Shown: piece by piece, positions 8,190-16,900 of the stretch | How the letters are laid out: each line of letters begins with the position of its first letter | Numbering within the stretch: position 1 is the first letter of the stretch | Assembly: GCF_004138135.1 (NCBI RefSeq) | Contig: NZ_RYFD01000027.1 | Coordinates: 1 to 63,329, forward strand | DNA from: Candidatus Oscillochloris fontis | Lineage (GTDB): Bacteria; Chloroflexota; Chloroflexia; Chloroflexales; Chloroflexaceae | Direction of reading: 5' to 3' | Length of the DNA stretch: 63,329 nt | The notes under the pieces: generated by a model | The model's input: only the letters and a program-made list of their open reading frames with translations | Told to the model about the DNA's origin: nothing | Database searches by the model: none | Position numbers and translations under genes: made by a program

Positions 8190-11100
8190 ATGACTGAGGT
8201 TGTTCAGCACAGCAGTGTGGCCGAGTCGCGAATGGCGCTCTTGCCACTCAAGTTCACCCCGCCGCCTATGCGCAGCGAGGTTCTATTACGCCCCGATCTC
8301 CATGCGTTACTGGCTGAGGTGCGCCTCCGTCCGGCAACTCTGGTGACGGCACCCGCCGGTTATGGGAAGACCACCCTTCTGACGCAGTGGGTGGCCGATT
8401 TGACGCTTACCGGGGCTGATGTCTGCTGGTTGAGCCTGGATAGTGGCGATAGTGCGCCCGCGCTTCTCTTGGCGTACCTGATCAACACCGTTCAGCGTCG
8501 TTTACCAGAGGTGGGTGTTGAGGCATGGCGCTTTTTGCAGAGTGCGGCCAATGTCACCCGTGATTGGCCATTGGTGGCGAGTGCGCTGCTGAGTGATCTC
8601 CAGAGCAGCCTAACAACCCCAACCTTTCTGGTGATTGACGACTTTCACCAGATTGCCGATGGGCCGATCACGGCGGCGCTGATCGGCTACTTGTTGCGCA
8701 CCGCGCCACCCGCGCTGCATATCATTATCGCCTCGCGCCGCCCATTGAGTATGGCCCCCTTGCCACGGATGCGTGCTGAGGGCCAGTTGGTGGAGGTTGA
8801 ACGGGCCGATCTCTCGCTTACTCATGCGGAAGTGGCCGACCTTTTGGCGCGGAATGGGGTTGAACTGGATGCGGTGGATCTGGAACTCTTGCTCAATCGC
8901 ACTGAAGGCTGGGTGCTTAGCCTGCAACTTGCGGCTCGTGCCTTAGCTCGTCAAGCCCCGGAGCAGCATTCGGCCTACCTACACGCGCTCGACAACAACC
9001 AGCAACATCTCTTTGATTACCTCGCCTCCGAGGTGATGGCCGACCTTCCATCTGAACTGGTCGCTTTTCTTGCCCACGCCGCACTGGCGGCCCACATGGA
9101 GAGCGATGTCTTGGCGGAGGCATTGCCGATGCCAGATGCCGAGCAGATGTTGGGGCGCTGTGTCCAACTCGGCTTGCCGATCACGGTGGTCGAGACAAGC
9201 GAATGCCCCGTGCGCAACTACCGTCTGCACCCGCTTTGGCAGCGGCTGCTCCGTGAACGTGCCGTACAGATCTCCTCGCGTGAGGAGTTGGTGGCGCTGC
9301 ATCAGCGCTATGGGCGCGCCTTTGAGCAACGCGGCAACCTTGAAGCCGCGATCAGCCACTACGTGCAGATCGAGGATCATGCGGCGATTGCGTATGCCAT
9401 CCGTAGCCATGCCTGGCCGCTGATCAACACGCCCCAGCGCGAGAGCATCCGGGCTTGGATCGAGCATCTACCTACCGCGATCCGTGATCGTGATCCAGAG
9501 TTGCTGCATATGTGGGGCCAGAGCTTTGCGGTGACCAGCCGCAGGCAGGCGATGGAGTCGATCAGTCGGGCTGCCGAGATCTACCAGACGCAGGGCAACC
9601 CGCAGCGCGAATTGCGGGCACTCAGTGATATGGCGGCGCTCATCTTCTGGGAGGATCGGCCCACCGAGTTTGCCGCGATCTGTATTCGGGCGGTACGGGC
9701 TGCCAACCGCGACCGTGATGCATGGGCGCGGGGGGCGGCGCTGGCGAGTGTGGTGGCGCTGCTCTACAACCAGGGGCGCTATGCAGCGGCCTTGCGGGTT
9801 GCTACCCAAGCTGCCCGCCATCCGCGTGGCCTCTTTTGGCAGTGGCTCTTGGCCATGATCGTCAGTTCGATCCATATTGAACAGGGCTACCCGGCGGCGG
9901 CCTTGGCAACCATCACTGCTGCACTAGAAAGTCCGCAGATTGATCGTGATGATCGCATGCGCCAGAATCTGCTGCGCCTCCAAGCGATGGCACTCTATCT
10001 CCAGGGCCATTTGCAGGAGGCGACCGGGGTGGCGCTGGATGTGCATCGTCGTCTGGGCGATTTTACCAACGAGGGCGTGCTTGGGCGCAGTGCGCTCTTC
10101 TTGGCGTTGCTGATGTTCGATCAGGGCCGCACGGAAGAGGCCGCAACCTATTTGGCACGGGCAAGATCGGTCGCTAATCGGGTTGGTACGGGGGCGTTGC
10201 TGACGCGGGTGCAGGTACTCGATACTTACGCGCTTCTTAAGACGGAGCAGCCAACCCAGGCCGCAGCAGCAGCCTCGCACATGTTGCGCCGGATGCGGAG
10301 CAGTGCGGCTGAGACGGTCATCGAGCCACCATGGCATGATCATTCTGAAGATGCTGAATCGCCCTTCAATACCATGTCCACCCATGATCTCTGGATGCAG
10401 TTGCTCCTGTTGATTGGATTGGGTGAAGGTGGTGAACTGGATCGGGCGGCACTGCTGGCTGATGATATTGTCGCGGCGATGGCGGTACGTGGCGATGGTC
10501 TCTTCCTGGCGCTGGCGCGTTTCTACCGCGCCGCACTTAATCAACGCCGCAACGAGCTGAATATGGTTGATGAGGATATGCAGAATGGCTGGCAGATCTG
10601 CGATGAGTATGGCTTTGGCTATCTGCCCTTCCTCCCCGCCGCAACCATTGAGGTCGCAGCAGAACACAACCTGCGTCTCGGCATCGCCACCCGTGCGGTG
10701 GGGGATGTGTTGCGCCGTCATATGCCCACCGAAGCTCCGAACTTGCTCATGCGGATGTTAGAGACAGGGCCAGGCCCGAATGCACGGGTGCGCATTGCCC
10801 AGTTGCTCGGTGATGCCGGAGCGGCCTCGGCCTACCCGGCGCTGCGGGCGATGCTCAAGGATCGCCACGGGCCGGTGCGGCTGGCCGCCGAACAAGCGAT
10901 TGAACGCCTCGTCTACCGTCCGGCCTATACGCTGCATATTCGTAGTTTAGGCGGCTTTGGCGTCTGGCGCGGTGATGTCGAGATCCGTGACCGGGATTGG
11001 CGGAGTATCAAGGCGCGCCAATTGCTCCAACTGCTCTTGGTCGAGCGGGGCCGTATGTTGCCCCGCGACCGCATCATGGATATGCTCTGGCCCGGCCTTG

Positions 11101-11711
11101 AGTCGGAGGCGGCGGCGAATAATCTGCGCGTTACTCTCTCGCGGCTGACCAAAGCGATTGAGCCTAATCGCCCTGAGGGTGCGCCGACCTACTATGTGGT
11201 GCAGCAGGGCGATACGTATGGCTTCAATATCGAGAGCGACCATAGCTATGATGCGGCTGATTTCTCGGCCCAAGTTGAACAGGCCCGTAGTACCTACCAC
11301 CAAGGTCGGCACAATGAGTCCCTACCCCTCTACCAGCGTGCGGTGAGTCTCTATGGTGGTACCTTCCTCCCCGATTGTCTCTATGAGGATTGGTCGGTGG
11401 TGGAACGTGAACGCCTGAGTCTGCTCTTTACCGAAGCCTCAATCCGCTTAGGCAACCTGCTGCTCTATGATGGCCAACCCCATGAGGCGATTGGATTGGC
11501 GTGGCGGGTGCTGGAGTATGATCAGGCCCAGGAGGAGGCGTATCAATTACTGATGCGTGCGTATGGGGGCTTGGGCGAACGCAGCACGGCCCTGCGTCTC
11601 TATGCGCGCTGTGTGACGGCATTGGAGCAGGAGTTGGGGGTGGAGCCGCTGCCAGAGACGGTGGCGATCTACGCGCAGATCAAAGCCGGGGGTGATCTTT
11701 TGCGAACGTAG
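8190..11711 (+). CDS. MalT-type STAND ATPase with HEAT-like repeat and C-terminal winged-helix/BTAD activator domain
   Basis: 1173 residues from the ATG at 8190, the first good Met before the conserved PLKFTPP start. Walker A APAGYGKTT is at 54-62, followed by the rest of a MalT/STAND NTPase and helical repeats. Around residues 865-905 there is a HEAT-like unit (RIAQLLGD...YPALRAMLKD). From about 913 an OmpR/SARP-type winged helix follows (LGGFGVWRG...RARQLLQLLL-like), then a bacterial transcriptional activator domain. MalT proteins normally end in a LuxR helix-turn-helix; here a SARP-type output is attached instead. Likely a ligand-sensing transcription activator with unknown targets. Confidence 0.88.
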   Translation: MTEVVQHSSVAESRMALLPLKFTPPPMRSEVLLRPDLHALLAEVRLRPATLVTAPAGYGKTTLLTQWVADLTLTGADVCWLSLDSGDSAPALLLAYLINTVQRRLPEVGVEAWRFLQSAANVTRDWPLVASALLSDLQSSLTTPTFLVIDDFHQIADGPITAALIGYLLRTAPPALHIIIASRRPLSMAPLPRMRAEGQLVEVERADLSLTHAEVADLLARNGVELDAVDLELLLNRTEGWVLSLQLAARALARQAPEQHSAYLHALDNNQQHLFDYLASEVMADLPSELVAFLAHAALAAHMESDVLAEALPMPDAEQMLGRCVQLGLPITVVETSECPVRNYRLHPLWQRLLRERAVQISSREELVALHQRYGRAFEQRGNLEAAISHYVQIEDHAAIAYAIRSHAWPLINTPQRESIRAWIEHLPTAIRDRDPELLHMWGQSFAVTSRRQAMESISRAAEIYQTQGNPQRELRALSDMAALIFWEDRPTEFAAICIRAVRAANRDRDAWARGAALASVVALLYNQGRYAAALRVATQAARHPRGLFWQWLLAMIVSSIHIEQGYPAAALATITAALESPQIDRDDRMRQNLLRLQAMALYLQGHLQEATGVALDVHRRLGDFTNEGVLGRSALFLALLMFDQGRTEEAATYLARARSVANRVGTGALLTRVQVLDTYALLKTEQPTQAAAAASHMLRRMRSSAAETVIEPPWHDHSEDAESPFNTMSTHDLWMQLLLLIGLGEGGELDRAALLADDIVAAMAVRGDGLFLALARFYRAALNQRRNELNMVDEDMQNGWQICDEYGFGYLPFLPAATIEVAAEHNLRLGIATRAVGDVLRRHMPTEAPNLLMRMLETGPGPNARVRIAQLLGDAGAASAYPALRAMLKDRHGPVRLAAEQAIERLVYRPAYTLHIRSLGGFGVWRGDVEIRDRDWRSIKARQLLQLLLVERGRMLPRDRIMDMLWPGLESEAAANNLRVTLSRLTKAIEPNRPEGAPTYYVVQQGDTYGFNIESDHSYDAADFSAQVEQARSTYHQGRHNESLPLYQRAVSLYGGTFLPDCLYEDWSVVERERLSLLFTEASIRLGNLLLYDGQPHEAIGLAWRVLEYDQAQEEAYQLLMRAYGGLGERSTALRLYARCVTALEQELGVEPLPETVAIYAQIKAGGDLLRT

Positions 11712-11716
11712 ATCGT

Positions 11717-11804
11717 AGCAGGTAGCCGAGGACCAAAGAAGGAGTACGAGGGCAGGCGAAGGGGCGGGGATAGCATAGACCTGGGGATGAAATGGCTACC
11801 TGCT
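11717..11804. repeat. Inverted repeat AGCAGGTAGCC downstream of the STAND regulator
   Basis: 11-base arms 11717-11727 and 11794-11804 are exact reverse complements 66 bases apart, in the space between convergent genes. It might bring together a weak terminator or be a remnant; no T-run is present. Confidence 0.4.
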
Positions 11805-11826
11805 AACAATCACCACAACCATACAT

Positions 11827-12048
11827 TCATTCAGCCGTTCGTGTCGGCTCGAAGGTAAATTCACGTGTACCACCATGGCCACTGAGGTGGTTGGAGATGA
11901 AGGTTACCGCCTGAGCAAGCTCGTTGATCTGCTGCTCAGCCCCACTGGCAACATGCTGGATGCGTCCGCGCCACTGGGGTGGCTCGGATCGTGATTCGTC
12001 CGAGACGACAATCCGTAAAAGAAACGACTCGATCCGTCGCGTTGCCAT
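11827..12048 (-). CDS. Small conserved hypothetical protein
   Basis: 73 residues, preceded by AGAGGAAA seven to ten bases before the ATG. The sequence RIESFLLRIVV...WRGRIQHVASGAEQQ...FISNHL looks like a compact alpha/beta protein. I recall similar short proteins in Chloroflexota but know no function. There is no membrane segment. It is divergent from leuB, with about 150 bases between them. Confidence 0.65.
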   Translation of the reverse strand: MATRRIESFLLRIVVSDESRSEPPQWRGRIQHVASGAEQQINELAQAVTFISNHLSGHGGTREFTFEPTRTAE

Positions 12049-12202
12049 GGGTTTCCTCTTTAGGTACGGCTCGTTCTATACGCTACAGCGTAGTTGTTTC
12101 CTGTGTTCGCAGTATACCTAGTAAAAGTTACCCGTTCGTTACCACAAGAGATCGTGTGGTATCATCGGGCTGATATTCGGCTTGAACTGAGAGGTTGAGG
12201 AC

Positions 12203-13273
12203 GTGGATTACACAATAACCGCCCTACCGGGCGATGGGATCGGCCCGGAAGTGGTGGCTGAGGCGATCAAGGTGCTGCATGCGGTGGGGGTGCGCTATGG
12301 GCACACCTTCACCATCCGTGAGGCGCTGATTGGTGGGATCGCGATTGATCAGACCGGTACCGCACTGCCTGAGGCGACGATTACGGCGTGCCAGGATTGT
12401 GATGCGGTTCTCCTAGGGGCGGTGGGTGGCCCGAAGTGGGATGACCCCAACGCCAAGGTGCGCCCCGAACAGGGTCTGCTCGGTATCCGTAAGGCGTTGG
12501 GGTTGTATGCCAACCTGCGCCCGGTGACGCTGCACCCCTTGTTGCTCGATGCCTCGCCGTTGCGCCCGGAGCGCCTGGTGGATGTGGATCTGCTCGTGGT
12601 GCGCGAACTGACCGGCGGGATCTATTTTGGTGAGAAGCGCCGCGACCATGATGCTCAGGGCGAGTGGGCCAGCGATCTGTGTGTCTATACTCAGGCTGAG
12701 GTGGAGCGGATTGTGCGCCTCGCGGCAGGCTTGGCCCGGCAGCGCCATGGCCATCTGACGTTGGTGGATAAGGCGAATGTGTTGGAGACGAGCCGCCTCT
12801 GGCGCAGTATTGCGACCCGCATTATGCACGAGGAGTTTAGCGACTTGCAGTATGACTGGATGTTGGTGGATGCGTGTGCGATGCACCTGCTGCGCCGCCC
12901 CAGCGATTTTGATGTGATTGTCACCGAGAATATGTTCGGCGACATCCTGACTGATGAGGCTTCGATGTTGGCGGGTTCGATGGGCATGTTGCCGAGTGCT
13001 TCGCTGGGTAGTGGCAAGATGGGCCTCTATGAGCCGATCCACGGCAGTGCGCCGGATATTGCTGGCCAGGGCAAGGCCAATCCGCTGGCGACTATCCTGA
13101 GTACGGCGCTGCTGCTGCGCTACTCGCTCGGCTTGGAGCAAGAGGCGCGGGCGGTTGAGGCGGCGGTGAGTGCGGTGCTTGAGGCCGGGATCGTGACCGG
13201 CGATATTACCCGTGGTGCGCAGCGTGCCCATAGTACGGTTGAGGTGGGTAGCGCGGTGGCGAGTCGGATCTAA
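12203..13273 (+). CDS. leuB: 3-isopropylmalate dehydrogenase
   Basis: Catalyses NAD-dependent oxidative decarboxylation of 3-isopropylmalate in leucine synthesis, in the cytoplasm. The 356-residue length is normal. Family landmarks are present: [10 protein letters not shown] at the start, [22 protein letters not shown] with the substrate-binding region, DKANVLE, the metal-binding VDACAMHL...TENMFGDI...EAS, and [10 protein letters not shown]. Start is GTG 12203 after GAGGTTGAGG. The gene stands alone, without leuA/C/D neighbours. A strong hairpin follows at once, and the stop codon overlaps the tail of a broken HEPN reading frame on the other strand. Confidence 0.97.
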   Translation: MDYTITALPGDGIGPEVVAEAIKVLHAVGVRYGHTFTIREALIGGIAIDQTGTALPEATITACQDCDAVLLGAVGGPKWDDPNAKVRPEQGLLGIRKALGLYANLRPVTLHPLLLDASPLRPERLVDVDLLVVRELTGGIYFGEKRRDHDAQGEWASDLCVYTQAEVERIVRLAAGLARQRHGHLTLVDKANVLETSRLWRSIATRIMHEEFSDLQYDWMLVDACAMHLLRRPSDFDVIVTENMFGDILTDEASMLAGSMGMLPSASLGSGKMGLYEPIHGSAPDIAGQGKANPLATILSTALLLRYSLGLEQEARAVEAAVSAVLEAGIVTGDITRGAQRAHSTVEVGSAVASRI

Positions 13274-13404
13274 CTAATGGGGCTTTTGTGGCAACACCGG
13301 CTTCTAGCCGGTGTTGCCACAAAAGCCAAATCATCACGAGTATAGTCTTCGATTCGTTGAATGCAATCAATGATATGGCCAAGATAGGTGCGGTCATCAG
13401 TCAT
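13270..13404 (-). pseudogene. Truncated HEPN (DUF86-type) toxin, N-terminal remnant
   Basis: Starts at ATG 13404, overlapping the stop of the nucleotidyltransferase by ATGA, as is typical of MNT/HEPN pairs. The first 28 or so residues (MTDDRTYLGHIIDCIQRIED, then YTRDDLAF) match the N-terminal helix of DUF86/HepT toxins. The frame then runs into the leuB hairpin and stops after 44 codons. The RX4-6H ribonuclease motif, normally near residue 100, is absent, so the product cannot be an active toxin. Confidence 0.8.
13281..13327. terminator. 21-bp perfect hairpin after leuB
   Basis: Arms 13281-13301 and 13307-13327 are exact reverse complements around TTCTA. It lies 8 bases after the leuB stop and is placed as its terminator. 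The same DNA has replaced the body of a HEPN toxin gene read from the opposite strand. Confidence 0.8.
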
Positions 13405-13691
13405 AATGCTACCGCTTCGCTCAGGACGCGATCACGGATACGCACATGCAGCCCGCGTTCAGTAATCACATCAACCTTGCACCCCAAGAGATCTTCAAGA
13501 TCTTGCCAGAGGCCAATAAGATCGAGCAAGCTCCGGTCGTCGGCTAATGCAACAAGCAGATCAATATCACTCGCAGGTCCAGCCTCGCCACGGGCAACCG
13601 AGCCAAAGATGCGTAGGTTGGAAGCACCATATTGGGCTGCGATGGCGAAGATTTCGCTCCGTTTAGCACTGAGCAGTTCGCTATACTCCAT
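13401..13691 (-). CDS. MNT-type nucleotidyltransferase antitoxin
   Basis: 96 residues from the ATG at 13691, preceded by GGAGG. It has the minimal nucleotidyltransferase signature GSVARGEAGPASDIDLLV (GSxARGE...SDIDL) near residues 31-48 and the third acidic strand KVDVIT. In known MNT/HEPN modules this enzyme AMPylates the HEPN ribonuclease and neutralises it. Here its partner, coupled by ATGA, is only a remnant, so the antitoxin is an orphan. Confidence 0.88.
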   Translation of the reverse strand: MEYSELLSAKRSEIFAIAAQYGASNLRIFGSVARGEAGPASDIDLLVALADDRSLLDLIGLWQDLEDLLGCKVDVITERGLHVRIRDRVLSEAVAL

Positions 13692-13719
13692 TGCATCCTC
13701 CGGTGTTGAGAAAATCTTC

Positions 13720-13760
13720 TTTGGTGGTATTTGGTGGCGCAGCCGCCAAATACCACCAAA
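13720..13760. repeat. TTTGGTGG palindrome
   Basis: Arms 13720-13738 and 13742-13760 form a hairpin with one mismatch. A longer relative is at 20929-20974. It lies between the small NHLP-like peptide gene and the antitoxin on the same strand and may separate their transcripts. Confidence 0.7.
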
Positions 13761-13764
13761 ATGT

Positions 13765-13983
13765 CTAAATGAATCCTTTACCGGCGGTCTTGGTGATACG
13801 GACATCAAGGCTGCCGGCGAAGACCTTGAGGCTCTCGGCATCGAGCGCTTCGAGCGCCTCCAACTCTTCGGGGGTCAGATCGTAGCCTTTGCATGCCGCT
13901 TTGGCATTGTCAATGAGCTGCTGGCGGAACGCTGCGTCGGTGACGGCACGGCCAATGATCTGCTGGACGGCTTCTTGTGACAT
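13765..13983 (-). CDS. Os1348/NHLP-clan-like small peptide
   Basis: 72 residues. AGGAG stands 9 bases before the ATG at 13983, inside the 3' end of the cyclase gene, whose stop is only 4 bases away, so the two are probably co-translated. The pattern SQEAVQQIIGRAVTDAAFRQQL, a central Lys/Cys-Lys-Gly-Tyr and then LTPEELEALEALDAESLKVFA matches my memory of the Os1348 / Franean1_4349 type NHLP-clan peptides, some of which are leaders for ribosomally made modified peptides. The C-terminus (DVRITKTAGKGFI) is short and poor in Cys/Ser/Thr, and no maturase is nearby. A small regulatory partner of the cyclase protein is as likely as a RiPP precursor. Confidence 0.6.
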   Translation of the reverse strand: MSQEAVQQIIGRAVTDAAFRQQLIDNAKAACKGYDLTPEELEALEALDAESLKVFAGSLDVRITKTAGKGFI

Positions 13984-13987
13984 GGGG

Positions 13988-16900
13988 TTACTCCTGTCTC
14001 TGCTGGGTAGTACGGTACGCGATTAAGTGATGTAGTTCGGCGTTGGCTTCAATCCGGCGGAAGGTTTCTTCGGCTTGTATAAGATACGTCGTTGCCGCCG
14101 CCGGGTTGCAGGAACTCAGATAGGCACCATAGGCTGCCCACGTGCGGGCCAGTTCCAGGCGGCTCTGGATCTGGTGGAAGGTCTGTTCGGCGGCGAGGAA
14201 GTGTTCGTCTGCGGGGAGGTTCTGGGCGGCGGCGATCTGTCCGAGCAGACGGCGGGCTGTGCCGTAGTTGGCGCGGCTGCCGATCTGTTCGGCGAGCGTG
14301 GCGGCTTGGGTGGCCTGCGCCACCGCTGCGGTCAGCGCGGCGCTGCGCAGATCAGCCTCGGCGAGGGCGATGAGTGCCTCGACGAGGAGTTGGGGCGCTT
14401 GGATGCGCTCGCCAATCGCGTAGGCTTGTTGGGCCAGTTCGCGGGCCTCGGCTGGGCTGTTGAGCGCGTTGCGCATACTGGCGATCAGCGCGAGCGTATT
14501 GCCCTCCTGGTAGCTGCTATCGAGTTCGCGGTGCAATCCTAACGCGGTCTGGTAGTGGGTGAGGGCTTGGCTATATTCGCCCCGACTATCGGCAATAAAC
14601 CCCAAGGTATCGTACACTTTGGCGATCCCATCACGGTCGCCCATCTCTTGAAACAGCGCCAGCGCCTCTTTGCAGGTATACTCGGCCTCAGCGTAGCGAT
14701 CCAAGCGGCAGTAGGAATCGGCGAGGTTGAGCAGGACACTACTCAATACATACTTGGATTGCACCTTGCGGGCTAGTTCTTGGGCCTGCTCGTAGTGGCC
14801 AACAGCGCGTGCATAGTCGCTCTCCAACTGGGCCAGATAGCCCAGGTTGTTGTGGGAGCGGCTGCATCCGAAGAGGTCGTCAATCTCTTCTTGGGCGGCC
14901 AGCGCATTCTCAAAGTGGAAGCGCGCCTGATCATACTGGCCACGCATGGCGTGGATCGTGCCGATCTGGCGTTGCAGATCGGCCTCAATCCGCTCATCTT
15001 CGGCACTGCGGCGATTATTGCGGATCTTGGCCAGCCCGGTCTGACAGATACTCAGCGCCTGCTCATACTCACCGATGCGGAAGAGCACCATGCCCATATC
15101 GGCATAGATCGCCGAGAGCAGCAGGGGTGGTACGGTATTGAGCGCCTGTTGACAGAGCGACTCGGCTTGGCGCAACTTTTCCAACGCCTCGGCATAGCTG
15201 CCCTGCTTCTCCAGTGCATCGCCCCAGGAGCGCAGCACCTCGGCGGCGACGGCGGGCGGCAGGGGCGTGCCGGTATCCACGAGGAGTGCGGCATATTCAC
15301 GCTGGGCCTGATCGTAGTTGCCTAGGGTGCAGAGGACATCGCCCATCGCCTCGCGGGCTTCCCACATCTGCGGGTCGTGTCGTTTGTCGCCGAGGGCTTC
15401 GAGTGCCCACTGGTAGAACTGGAGTGCCTGTTCGTTGGCGTAGTCATCGCGGGCGATATGGCCAGAGAGCAGCAAGTAGGGCACCGCACGGTCGGGGCGG
15501 TCGCTATTGCGGTAGTGGTGGGCCAGCAGGAAGATCGCATTCCCATTGGCGCGGGCGGCCCGGCTGAGGAGTGAACCATTGCGCCCGATCTGCACGAGGT
15601 ATTCGCGGCTGGCATCGCCATACTCGGCACGTACCTGGGCCAACTCATGTGTGTACTGGTGCTCCAGGTATTCCCCGATGCGGCGATGCAACTCGCGCCG
15701 CCGGGAATAGAGCAGGCTCTGATAGATCACCTCCTGCATCAACCCGTGGCGGAAGAGGTGGATGTGATCAGGGAACTCGCGTTCGAGACGGGTCAGTTCT
15801 TGTGCATCAAGGTTCGCCAATTGGTTGAGCAGAACGCTCTGTTCCTCAAGGTAGACGGCACGCAGCACACTGATCGGGAACCGCTGGCCGATGACTGCGG
15901 CCACCCGCAGGAGGGCGCGGGCGCGTTCATTCAGGCGATCAATACGTGCTAGGAGCAGCCCGCTCAGGCTATCGGGGAGGGCATCGAGGGCCGTATTACT
16001 GCTGCGTAGGGCGTGGAGCAACTCTTCGAGGAAGAGTGGATTGCCACCCGCACGGGCAATGATCTGGTAGCGCAGATCATCACTCAAGGTATGATCGCGG
16101 GCGAGACTCGCCAGCAGACGAGCGCAATCGGCATCGGCGAGCCGCCCCAGATCCAATTCGTCGGCGGCATCCCCTTGGGGGCCACCGCCCCAGTTGAGTT
16201 CGCCGCGATGCAGTCCGAGGAGCATGATCGGCATGGAGTCCAGATTGGCGGCCAGGTACTGCCAGAGATCAAGCGAGACCTGATCGGCCCAGTGCAGGTT
16301 ATCGAAGGTGATCAGCACCCCATGTTCAGTACGGGCCACCGTATGCACGAGGCTGGTGATGATCTCGAAGCGGCGCACTTGGCGTTGTTGGGGATCGAGC
16401 GCCCGGATGATCGCCGAGTCCCCAACCTCAATGCGTAGCAATTCAGCGAGAAGGGGCAACCAATCCTCAGCCGGGATATTGCTGGCTTCAAGTGCGCTGC
16501 TCAGGCGGGCGATACGAGTGGTGTGGTCATCAGTCGGTTCAACCCCACAGATGGTGCTCAGGAGATCGGCCCATGGCGTGTAGGGCGTATTGGTATTGAA
16601 GGAGAGGCAGCGCACATGGATGGTGTGCAGATGCGGATGATCATCGAAGAGTTCGCTCACCAGGCGGGTCTTGCCGATACCGGCCTCGCCACTTACCCGC
16701 ACCACCCGACCGCTACCGGCGAGCATCTGGGCGACATGTTCGCGTAGCCAGATCAACTCCCGTTCGCGGCCCACCAGAGGTGTTCGCACCTCCAGTTGAT
16801 CGGCATCCACGCCGCGCTCACCCACCAAGCGCAGGAGTTCGAGTGGTTCGGCTTTGCCCTTCACCGCAACATGCTGCGGATCTTCGCACTGCAAGGTATG

